Below, piece after piece: positions 35,501-47,828 of a stretch of DNA of 64,000 nt. A model generated the notes under the pieces. It saw only the letters and a program-made list of their open reading frames with translations. It was not told the origin of the DNA and ran no database searches. Origin of the DNA: Enoplosus armatus (lineage: Eukaryota; Chordata; Actinopteri; Centrarchiformes; Enoplosidae); NCBI RefSeq assembly GCF_043641665.1, contig NC_092190.1, forward strand, positions 7,082,548 through 7,146,547, given 5' to 3'. Numbering within the stretch: position 1 is the stretch's first letter; each line of letters starts with the position of its first letter. The position numbers and the translations under genes were made by a program.

Positions 35501-37054
35501 TATTGCTTAAACTAATCCAGCAATACTACTACCCTACTGCTGCGGCTTCACATTTAAAGCATTTTACCGGCAACATTTTATTGTGAAGCAGTCACAGGAA
35601 ATACAATGTGAGTTTTTTTGGCTGTACAGACACACCAGGTGCTCATCTGTTTTGTTGTAGTAGTAAACCACATTTGCTGTCAGCACCAGTAACTATGGGT
35701 GTCGCCAAATCAACCAGGATTAAAATCTTAATGATTATAACTTTAAAATCAACCAGTTATTTCCTCAAGCTGCCCAATCAGCATGATGTAACTCACGTTC
35801 TGCAGAACTTTAATGTAGTGGATGTTTTTGGGGAAACGCAGCGTCAGGCGCGGGAGGAAGGCGTCATCTCCAGAGTTTAGTAGTGAGGTTTTCAACATGA
35901 TGGTCTGACCAGAGCCAAGAGCAAAGTACTTCTGCTGACTGAGGACAAAACAACAAGATAAACATCAACAACAATATTGCTGTTCCAGTCAGAACCAGCA
36001 TCAAACAGCTGCTGACTAATGACAACAACGAACACTAAGGCTGGGTGATAATGACTTTAACACTTACAGATATAGAAACATTTCCCAGATAGGAAAATGA
36101 TAAACTTTGCTTGCTCTACCGTTAATAAGTTACATTACTTGTTAATGTACCAACAACCAATCGCATCGCAGACACAAAGGCTAACATCGCTAACAGCACT
36201 GCCAGGAGTATTTGTAACCAGTCACATTGCAGTGTTTTGGGAACGGACAGTCCACTTCTCAAAATAAGAACTGTAGAATAGGCTAAGTTATCTAAACATG
36301 TCTGTTAGTGATGGGAGAGATGAGCACTAATTTAAAGGAAACTTCACGTGTCGGTACTGAAAACGAAAGCTAAACAGTCATGACAACCTTAAATGTAAAG
36401 ACAAGTTATGGAAAGTGGAGGCAAACTGATTCAGAGCCCGTGAATTTTAAGTTCAACAAAAACACTTTTTCCCCTCTGCTTCTAGTGGTTATGCTAAGCT
36501 AGGCTAACCACGTCCTGACTCCAGTTCCATGCTCAACACACAAACATTTAATTTATATCAATCCTCTCATCTCACTCGCCAAGAAAAGTGAATACATACA
36601 TTTCACAAAAAGTGTTTCTTCCTTTAATTTATGTCGTGGCATATATCAATATCTACTGATATAATAATAATAATTGTTTGCCATATTTCCCAGCCCTAAA
36701 GAACATAACAACAGCGTGCTTGGTCCAGCCAGAACCAAGATCAAAGCACTGCTGCTAACTGATGTTCTAAATAAATCCTCCTCAGTCTGCTAGCGGCTAA
36801 TTAGCAGCATGTGTTAGCCTCTGTGAGGTGAATAGCCTCCTTGTTGTATGTTGTTTTTAGAGAACTGAATGGCTGGTCTTGGATTATCTTCTACATAAAG
36901 CACAACACAAGAGAAGTACTCACTACTATAACCTGTGTGTGACTTAAATGTTATAACCGGACAAATAAAATACAACAGGTGCTAATACTGCTGAATTGAA
37001 AGCTGCTCCTTCGTCCTCCATTTCTTTGTTTGTTAATCGCACACAATTCCCTGC

Positions 37055-37085
<31 letters not shown>

Positions 37086-40000
37086 TCTTACTGTGGCAGC
37101 ACTAGTTGAGCTGACAGCTGCATGTTGGTCGAACAGCTCACCAGAGAACAGGAACGAGCAAACCATGTCTGACAGAGTGAAAGAGGCAGGGAGTTTATTC
37201 ATGACATTAATCATAATAACGATGAATTGAGCAGGCATAATTTTCCACTTCGACTACTGTGACCTCTGACCCCTGACCTCAGCCTTACAGATGATGAATA
37301 ATGTCCTGATGAGTAAATCCAGCTGTAAATTCCTACATGTTAACTCTTCCTGCTCTGTTTTTATGAGTCAGTGGGACATGGGGTAGACACAGGATGAGCT
37401 TACTGATGTTGGTTAATGTGCTCCAGATGATGTAAACACATCTGGATTAACAGGAAGTCATTATCAGTGTGTGTGTGTGTTTGAGGTGGAGCTGACATCA
37501 GATTTGCTGTTTCCTTTAAAACAGATCAGTTTGGTGATGGGCAGACTGAAGCTGGAAACTGATGGGTTAGTGAGTTTTCACATTATTCTAAATTTAGCTA
37601 GTTAGGCTAGTACTCAGTACATGATGTTCCTATAAAATGTTAATATTAGGAACAATAAAGGATTTAATACAACTTTGACAAGAGTTACAAGAAACAAATC
37701 ATGAAAGTAAGAAGCACTTGCTAGACTAAATATTAGCCTTGAGCTTTAACCCGGTTGGTGTTAGCACTAGCTGGTAACTAGCTGGTGTTAGTACTGGTCC
37801 GTACCTGGTTGGTGATAGTGTTCTGGTGTCCTGCGCTCTGCTGCAGAATGGGTTTTAATGGAGGGAAGGTTTTGGAAGAGGCTCGGTGGGTGTTTGCTTC
37901 TCTGTGACTGTAGGAAACCTCAAATTGGACCGGAGTAAAAATGTCCCTCACATCTTTCTGTAGGAGGAAGAAACACGTGCATATGAAGAATTAACATTGT
38001 TAGCTTCACTACTGCTCGTCCAATCAGTTATTAACATGTTGTTACACCCATATTAACATATTAACATATCAACTATGTTTTTTTGCACGTGTGTGTGTGT
38101 GTTACCCTTTGGTAAGCCACATGTGTTGCACAAGTGAGCTGGCCATGTCGTGCTCTCACACGCCCCCTTGTGCTATTGGATGACCCGTTACCATGGAAAT
38201 AGAACCGATGAGGGAAGGACGGTTTATGGAGGAGGTCAGAGGTCAAATTATATTGAAGATCTGAAGAGGAGAGGAGAGGATCTTAAATATCAGTAGGTAA
38301 GTCATACACTCTTACATACAAAATATAATTAACCATACTGTTTGAAAGCCTCAATCTTTTAGCACAATATCATGTATGTAACCACAAAGTGCGTATAAAG
38401 ACACTTTTTCAGGTGTTTTATGTCGTTGTAAACTGCATATGTGCTCTGCAAGAATTTAAAACTTGACAGGCGTAGCAACAGTAACTAAGGGGGGCAGGAT
38501 TTAAAGAGTGGGCAATTGGGTTAAACATCAGCAGGTTGGGTCTACAATCGTATGAATTAGCAGATTGGACCTAGAGTCTTATATACTTGACAGTTGGGTT
38601 TACAGTACCTATCACTCCTCTGAACTGTCTGGATCTGACACTGAAGCAGACGGTAACATTGAAGCAGACAGTTGGAGTCTTGTGATCTCGGCAGAGCGCC
38701 ACCTGCCGCTCAATCTGCTCGGGCAGAGCCAGAGACGCCTTCACCTGAATCACCGGACGGGTTCTACAGCACACGGGACACATTCAGAGAAATTATTACA
38801 GCATACTGGCTGGACTGAAATACAGTCACGCAGTTCCCTGCAAAAAAAAGATATATATATATATATATATATATCGATCATGATTTACAATCATGAAAAT
38901 GTTTCCTCAAAGCAAAGATTTAAGTCCACAATATTTTCAGCAGATGTTGGGAAACTTTTGGTTATCCTATTGTGGGATGTCCTGCTTCCCCTGATAAAAT
39001 AAGGAAGCTTCAATCCTGTACAACTTTATAAAAGGAGACAGAACTACAACTGGAACATTTTCCAGGTCCTGTTTAAACAGAGAGCTTCAGTGTGGTTTTA
39101 CCTGAGAACCACGGCAGAGTCCGAGAGGAACGCACCAACTGCTACATCTGCAGAGACAGAGAGAGTTTAACCTGGTTTGAAGCAGGCCTAATGAGAACAG
39201 AAATGTACAATATGGCATTATGTAAACAGGTTGTTGTTGCAGTTCAGGTTACCCTGGTAGCCGTTATCATCGATGTCAATGCCAGAGCTCAGCGACTGGC
39301 CGAACATCCTGAGGTCACGACCCAGGGTGGATCCAGTAATCCTCTGAAAACACACACACACCATGTTGGATTCTGTGAATGTATCTCCTCCCCCGTCTAT
39401 ACTGCTGAAGAAGTGTATTCATGTATTCAAATGAAGTTAGTTATGTTATCAAACATGGCTGTTGGTTTGGTAGAAACAGCAGGTGAAGGAGAAGTGGACG
39501 CAGGCAAGAACCATGTCCCGTATGATGATTTGGGATTGATCAGAGTCTTAAAGGAATAGTTCATTTTGTGTTGTTTTGATTTGTCCTCTATTTGCTTGAC
39601 TACATTTCAGTCCCCAAACCCTTTAGATCTATTCTACTTCATCCTTTCTATTTATTAATTTTCCCCTCTCTTTTAACTTTTCAGACTCCTATAGGAGATC
39701 ATAGGAGATTGATCATCGTTATTAGAGATGCAATTATCCATTAAGTGTATTTGAGTATCTTGAAAAGTGCTTGAATCATAAAATGTATTCTTATTGTTGT
39801 TGTTGTTGTTGTTGTTGTTGTAATACACAGCTGTTCTGTATCAGTGTTGTTGTTCATACCTGAGATGGAGTTGGTGAGATGCCCTCCTTCCTGCCGTTGT
39901 AAATGTAGACGGCTCCTTTTAGGTCATCTTCCTGTGGGGCACCAACCGCCACATCTATACACACACACATACACACACACAGAAAAGTTTATTACTGTAT

Positions 40001-40328
40001 TTGTGAGGACTCTTCCTGACACCTTTCACGAACCCATCAGCCTATCCTCAACCTTTCGCCTAGTTGTTTATGTTGCTTTCTCTACAAAACATTCAGAGAC
40101 TTGAAACTTTCTGCAGATTGTTTATCGATTGATAATTGATCCTTTTTTGTTTTTGTTACGGCCCTGCTGTTCAGAAAATGTTCAGCAAGATGAAAGTATT
40201 CAGGATCAGTACATAAACCTGAGAAAACACCAGCATGGTCCTTTAATATTTAACCTGAGTCCTTTGAAGATGTGAGGGTCTGAAAGTTTTTTTTTACAAA
40301 CAGTTAGTTTGGAAGAGTTACTGGAACG

Positions 40329-40375
<47 letters not shown>

Positions 40376-40509
40376 CCTTTTATCTAGCTGCGGCAGATTA
40401 GAAGGCACAGAGCAGCAATAGTTTGTCATTACAGTTTTAATTAACTTAATAACACACTCCACCCCTCACACACAGACACATGGTGAGGGCTCTGTGTGTG
40501 TGTGTGTGT

Positions 40510-40555
<46 letters not shown>

Positions 40556-43500
40556 GCGTTGTGTTAAAGTCAGTGATGTTTCTTAGTTATCAGGAAGTGG
40601 CAGTTACTGTTGGTGGTGGGTGTTTTGTGCCCTCTTGATGAGGAACCTAAAATACACACACAGTATGTGTTTTTGGTTGTTAAGTGCAGTAGGAGTCATC
40701 AAGTGTTGTAGTACTAGAAGTACTAACTGTTGAGATGCCCTTGAGCAAGGAAGTGAACCCCCAGCTGCTCCAGTGGAACTGCTCAGTGGACAGCTAAATG
40801 TAGTATATGTAGTAGTCATGTTATTTGTAGTATCAGAAATAGTAGATGCAGTATTGGAGTACTATTAGTAGTGGCTATATTTATATTTGCAGTGATATTA
40901 GCATCTGTAATAGTAGCAATAGTTACAACAGAAAGAGTTACAACAGAAAGAGTAGTATTTGTAGTAGTAGCAGTTATTAGTAGTATTAAAAGGAGTAGTA
41001 GTATTTTGCTGTAGTAGTAGAAGCAATAGTTATTAATAGTATCAGACATAATAGAAGCTGTATTGCATAGCAATAGTTATAGTATTTGCAGTGGTATTAG
41101 CAGCAGTAGTATTAGTAGTGCTGCGTATACTTGAAGTGGTTTCACCAGAATAAAAGCTGATTGGTCAGGCTGAGCAGGTGTGGTCATTACCGGGGTAACT
41201 GTCATCGTCCAGGTCTCCCAGGTCAGCGATGGTCTCTCCAAACCGGGAAGCGTAGGCGTTGCTGCCAGTCAGCTGAAACTCCACCTCCAACAGCTTCCCC
41301 TGAGACAGAGTCAGTTTGTGAGGAAACAGACACACAAATGAGTCCCACTAGGTCTTTTTCACAGAAGTCATCTTGACATTTCACAAGCACAGGTGTAAAT
41401 ATTAAAATTAATGATGGCTGAATTCCATTTAGCTGCTTCAGTTTCAGGGTCCTGGTATTGTGCGTGCTGACTCACTGTCACACTGTCATAGCTTACGGGA
41501 ACAAAGCCATTGTTAATGTTATTAGTAACACTTTTTCTAGGGTTTTTTGGGTGCCATTAAACAGTCACAGAAGAAGAGGGCGCAACAAGATGACATAATT
41601 AAAAGAACACCAGTCAAACATGATGGAGATATGGCATTTATTTGTTTCATGTATTCATTTGAGGAGGGTTACAGTCTCCTCTTCGCACCGCACAGACCTG
41701 TTGTTTTTGTCTCTTCAGTAGAAGCTTGAGTGACGTTCAAGTCAAATGCTTCATGTACGTCATCATTTATTCACCAAGTCTGTTTCCATCACATGTTTTT
41801 ATCAGTACACCAACTTTTACACCTCAGCCAAGTGAAAAAAAATATTATAAAAGATATTTCAACTTTTTATATTTTTAATTTTCAGCGTTTCCACTAAAAG
41901 TGCAAATAAAAACAGGTGGATGGAAATGCACTTAACGAGACACACAAATGAAAAGGGGGAGCTAGAAGTGTTCAAAACATGTAACAACAAATCTTTAAAA
42001 CCAAATCTCCAAGCATTTCTACCTCTCTTTCTACCCGCTGCTCTGCTCAAGGCTGGTCACTAATGAAATTAGTATGTAGGATGGAATTGGGACACAGCAA
42101 CAGACAGAAGAACCCGATCCCACTGTCTGCCATGTTGGCCTGGTATTCACTGTTTTGTGCTAGAATAGTATGTGTGTTCGAGTGTGTGTGTGTGTGTGTG
42201 CGTGTGTGTGTGTATGCTCACCTGCCCCTGGTTGATGTACACATGGACTCTTCCCTCCTCCCTGGTGATGCCTGTTGCCATGGGAGCGCCGACCAACAAA
42301 TCTGACAAACCATCAGCATTCAGATCCACCACGCACACACTGGAGCCGAAGTAAGATCCCAGCTACACAAACACATACAAAGACACGCAGGCTAAGTGCT
42401 AAGTATTCCATTGTTTTGAATGGAGGATGCTAATACTAAGTGGCTTCTCACCTCTTTTCCGGACACTTCAGAGACGACCCGCAGCATGTTATTGTCTACA
42501 GTGAAGATGAAGACCTGAACAAAGACACACACTAACCTCAACCATCACAACTACGTAACACGACACACAGTATCAACAAAAACTCGATAACAACTCAACT
42601 TTTATCTCAAACCTTAGCTGAGACTAAGGGTGAGAATGCTGCATTCACATGGATTCAGGCAGACGGTAGACGGATAACACTTTTTGGACAACACGGGAAA
42701 AACAAACAAACAAATAGTCCGACGGAATGGCAGGAAACATGCTATGGCGATATGTTGCTGGTGGTGATGGTGATGTCGTATTGTTTACAAAGAATGGAAT
42801 AAAATACATTAAATAAAATTATTTAGAGTCTATTAACTTATGTAATTATTCTAGTAAGGCATAACGTTAGCTATAAAATGCAGCTTTCTCTTAATATTCT
42901 ATTGCAAACTTTAAATTAATGTTAAATTCCCTCCAAAATGTAAATTCCATCCATGACGTAAGGTCATTCATTCATTTCCAACATGGATAGTGAAAGGAGC
43001 ACAGCACTTGGTGTATCCCTTGTTTATGTCTGTCTGAAAAAGAGACGTTTTTAGCTTCTCGTTGTCCAGATTGCCCACATTTTAAGTTAAAATATTTTAA
43101 CTTTGGACAGCAATTCCATCTACCGTTACCGGTATTCTCTGCCAGCCTCACCTATTTTACCATCCTGCTCTCGTCCACTAAAATGATATCTGGTTTTCTT
43201 TCTAATGTCTGCTGGAATCCATGTGAATGCAGCAAAACTGTAACCAACAAACATTCAGACTTTCAGAGCAGTTAGCAAACAGACAGGTAAACTCCTACCT
43301 TGCCCTTCTGGTTGTATTGCGGAGCTCCACCCACCACCTCCACAGAAGCTGGACTTAGGAAGTGACCGGCTCCGACAGAGTAACCTAAACAGCAGCAGGA
43401 AACATTTTATTAACATATATGGCTTGTTTCAGCCTCATGAATGCCACCTTATGTAAAAACTTGACTCAGCTTGTGTAAAAATGAATCACTGTGCTTAGCC

Positions 43501-44202
43501 AAGAAATAGTCCGGCACATAACACCTCGTAAAACTACAATTTGTAATTTTTACACTTACATACATACATATTAAACAAACAAGATATGAAATGTTAATTA
43601 GTGAGCTTTAGAAATGATGGTAGGTGGATTTTGTTACTTCTGGACATAGCCAGGATAGCTGTTTCCACCTGTTTCCAGCCTTTATGCCAAACTGAGCCAA
43701 CCTGCTGCTTACTGTAAGTTTATATTTACTGTACAGAAATGAGAGTGGTATCAATCTTCTCATCTAACTCTCAACAAGTAAGCGAATATGTAAAATGTAG
43801 AACGATTTCTTTAATATTGCTGTGAGCACACAGTAAATGACTGAAAAAGACTGCATCTTTTTCATCTCTCATCTGCATTTTGTTTAGAGAGATTTTATTT
43901 AGTTCATTAAATTAAAAATGTCAAAATAAGATTTGGAAAGTAGAAATTACACCCTTGGTTGATTTTCAGCGTGATCAAAAAGGGTTAAGACTTGGGTTTT
44001 GGTTAAGGTTAGGGTTTGACATGTAGTGGTTAGAGTTGAAATGAATGTCAGTCTATGCCAAAAACATAGACATAAACATAGTCTGTGTGTGTGTGTGAGT
44101 GTGAGAGAAAGTTGTGCAAACAACCACAGCTTTCAAGTGTGTTAAAACCAAACCTCCATCTTTAATGTCAGCCACTACTTCTTGTTGATTTTTGTTAAAC
44201 TG

Positions 44203-44254
<52 letters not shown>

Positions 44255-44283
44255 ACACACTCACACACACACACACACACACA

Positions 44284-44336
<53 letters not shown>

Positions 44337-46433
44337 TTGCACTTTTGATGTAACTGTCTGATCCTCAGCTCATCACTCTTATTATCATTATCATTGACTC
44401 TTTTCTGACACGGTGAATATGTTTTCTTCTTGTAGAGTCAGCGCAAAGAAACACCTTCCTCTGAAGAGCATCACACCTTTCTGCTCAGCTTCCTGTTTAT
44501 CCTGCTCAGCGCAAGTACTGTGAGGTGATGGTGTCATGGTGACTTAGAAAGTACACTCAGTCTATGTGTTGAAAGGTACTCACACAACATGGTTATTGTG
44601 TTTTTTTGCAGGGTTAAAAGTCACCTGACTCTGATTCATTAATTTAAGTTCATTTAAGTTTTGGCTAATACTGACACATTATGATGAATTGACAAAATAT
44701 TGTGTGACATTTTAGGGTAAAATTAAAGTGATGTTTACTACTATCAGCTGGAACAGTAAACTTATTTAGTCAGTGTTTGTTGTGTTTTGGTGGCAGTAGT
44801 AGGAACTGTATGTGGCTATAGTACAGTAGTAGTACGACCAGTGGCTAAAGAGAGTATTAGGACAGATATATAGGGTTTTTCCATGGTGGGGGGGTTAGTC
44901 GCACTGAGCCGTGCCGTGAACGGCTGTGAGCAGTCGAGCTGCGCTGGGACAATGCAAATGTCTTTCCACTGCTGTGTGGCGACAAACGCTTTGCATTTCC
45001 TATGACTTCTCCACAATAAAAGTATCCCATTGGTGAAGCAGAAAGAGCAGGTTAGCTGTAAACTTAAAGCTTGGAATGGCAAGTGTATCAGTTACCCAGG
45101 TAGCTTCCAAAGCTGACGGCTCCAGTGTCGTCGTCCAGGTACACCGACATCCCTCTGCTGGATGTGTTAAAGACCAGAACTGAGCCCGTCCAATAAGACG
45201 TCCCCGGAGCCCCCATGATGATCAGATCCTGAGAGAGACATAATGTGACCTCTATTATGCCTCAATCATACATGTGACATATCTCTAAATATCACAAAAT
45301 CATAATTTCTGCAACATTTGTTGCTTTAAGAAGATGGAAGATGTGCGTTTTCATTTTCGACACAGGAAGTTGACAGTCTTTGTTTTCTTTTCTAAAATGG
45401 TGAAAATTAATTTCTACATTTCAACAGACAGAGGAGGAACAAGTTCAGAGGAAGTGGCTTCATGGGCTCCAAATTTTAAAAACACATTGAACTTCTGAAG
45501 TGATGGATCACATTCAGTCTGCTGGTGGAAACAGAGAAGACAAACAGGATTTTAAAAAAGCTTGTTGCCTGTGTGTCACTGACCTCTGTCAGGAAGTTGG
45601 AAATACCAGCCTGACATGACCCATAATCCTCACCGAACTTCCTCTGGTGGTCTGCAAAAGACAGACAGAGACAGACAGGCAGACATCTTGAGAGGTGAAG
45701 GTGAACCAACAAATAAGAAGATAAAACCTAAGTTTTCCTCCTGCAGCCAAACAGCTGCTGCTTTCACACACTCACAGTAACAAGGTCCATATTTAGCTGG
45801 CGTACAGATACGAGAGTTGTATCATCTCATTTAACTCTCAGCAAGAAAGTGAACTTTTTCTTTAAACGGGATAATGCGATCACACCTCTGCCTTCCTTGC
45901 ATACCGAGGGATGGGAGGACGACCATGAGAAGCGGCCTCAGACAGCAGTAACAACATAAGTTAGCTTAACGTTAGCTTGGTGATGTGGGACTTTGGAGCT
46001 CTGACTTGACTCTTGGCTCATCGCTCCATGGTCGATAGCAACGGAATCAACAAAGTAGCGCTGGCTGAGTGAGCTACTGTACATCATCCGAGGCCACTTC
46101 CTCAGGTCGTCCACCCATCCCTCGGTAGTAGGCGACACACATTATCACGTTTAAGGTGTGAAAGGGTGTGCTCACACATAATGTATTTTAAGAAATATCC
46201 AACAGAGTTAGTGGTATGCTACATAACAGGAAGTCACACCTATAAGTAGAAGAACTGAGAAAACGAGACGTTGACCCAATACTGTGTGTGTGTGTACCTC
46301 TGTAGCAGGGGATGATGGGTTGGGCCTGTCCAAGGTCGTTGCCGTAGCGATAACACACTCCGTGAGGCAGCTTGTTGTTCTGAATGTCTTTCTTTGAGTA
46401 GAAGACGTTCTTCCAGCGGTGAGCACACGCCTG

Positions 46434-46489
<56 letters not shown>

Positions 46490-46948
46490 ACACACAAACA
46501 ACATGTGACATGGACTCATTACTGACAGTAACAAAATGACATTGTTATTCCCAAAGGGTTTACAAAGTTACTTTGCTGTTGAATGACCTGGAAGATGGAT
46601 GATTCACGGCCCCTGAAGAACACTAATGGCTCTAATTAATTTCAGTTTGACATTATGAGACAACGTTATGTCAGAGCTCTTAAGAAGGTGACAAAAGATG
46701 TACATTTAGTCTCTCTCTCTCTCTCTCTCTCTCTGTGTTAACCTTGTGCTGCCGTAGCCTTTTTACGTGAAGGTGATGGAATTCAGTTCAAACTTGAGTT
46801 TTGAGTCTTCCTCATCCATTTTGTTTTCACTGTTGACAAAGTCATCATCATAAACATGGAGGAAGAAACACAAACAGCCCCAGCTGACCAATCACAACTC
46901 ATCTGTGGTACCTCTGTACCCCTGATGTGTTGATACATTTCAGCGGAG

Positions 46949-46993
<45 letters not shown>

Positions 46994-47797
46994 TGAGAGA
47001 GAAAGTGTGTTTGTTACCAGGATGTGTCCTCCGTTGTTTCCAGGTTGTCTGGACAGACTGACTCCCAGCCACTGGTGATCACTCTCTGATTCACACGTCT
47101 TCCCACAGCTCAGCACGTCTGCACACACACATTTATTCAACTGTTTATTACACTGTTTCACACATGCAGCCTTCACAGGTAATTCAGTGGTGTTTTACTG
47201 TTAAAGGCCACAGCTGATAGTGTTAACATGGTAGACCGCAAGACTGGAAACAGCTAGCAGACATGAGGACATTTAAAGTGTTTATTGATGTAAAGTATTA
47301 TTTGTTTATACACCTGCCTCCCCTTAATGGTGCCCACAGGAGGAGTTGTAGTTATTGACAAATACATTAATAAACGACTATATTATAGTATGATATATAA
47401 AACAATGTCTTCAATGTTTATATACTGCTTATAAATACCAAATGGAGGGCAGTAAAGCGCTACTGAAAAAGTAATATTGTTTACATTCTGACACAATTTG
47501 TTGTGTCACAGTTAGCTGTTTTGTAGGATTGATAATGCTTTGTAATGGCATTATATAGGCAGTGCTTTAGATAATGCTCTTTCATTTTTCGCTCTATCTT
47601 GCACAAAATATGTGCACTTGCACATTTGGTATGAGGGATGGGTTAGTATTTTAAATGCTAGAGAAAAGACACACCAGCATGCATGTTGTGGCAGTGGTGG
47701 GGCTCAGCAGTGATGTTGCAGCGGTAAACAGCTCCTGGAGATCGAACCGACGGACTGAAGGACGAGTTCGCTACTGGGGCTCCAACCACCAACCTGA

Positions 47798-47828
<31 letters not shown>

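Larger units (their letters stand above)
35333..38608 (-). other. itga4 introns 15-19
   Basis: Intron 18 (35939-37091) has a foldback-family fragment (about 36480-36600) and a GT tract (about 37058-37080) near the exon 18 donor. Intron 17 (37169-37804) has a TAGC-rich stretch but no exon. Intron 16 (37958-38105) ends in GT at the exon 16 donor. Confidence 0.65.
38764..42221 (-). other. itga4 introns 10-14
   Basis: (AT)n at about 38849-38874, (TTG)n at 39794-39820, (CA)n at 40330-40374, (GT)n at 40493-40551, a degenerate agtagt array at 40800-41135, and a relative of the cerkl intron 1 MITE at about 41815-41960. Confidence 0.7.
42515..45095 (-). other. itga4 introns 7 and 8
   Basis: Intron 8 (42515-43298) shows no clear element. 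Intron 7 (43385-45095) has a foldback-family fragment (about 43490-43830), a long interrupted CA tract (44206-44336) and a dispersed element (about 44860-45080) reading tttttccatggtgg, then cactgagccgtgccgtgaac. Confidence 0.65.

Noticed and set aside
38565..39002. 145-codon frame on the + strand
   Set aside because: It is antisense to itga4 exon 15 and then runs through an AT microsatellite.
39092..39559. 155-codon frame on the + strand
   Set aside because: It overlaps itga4 exons 13 and 14 on the opposite strand and has no recognisable domain.
43983..44020. Telomere-like ggttaggg stretch
   Set aside because: Only one partial unit, no tandem TTAGGG array.
44816..45082. 88-codon frame on the - strand in itga4 intron 7
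   Set aside because: It lies in what looks like a dispersed repeat (cactgagccgtgccgtgaac) and does not fit the exon phases.
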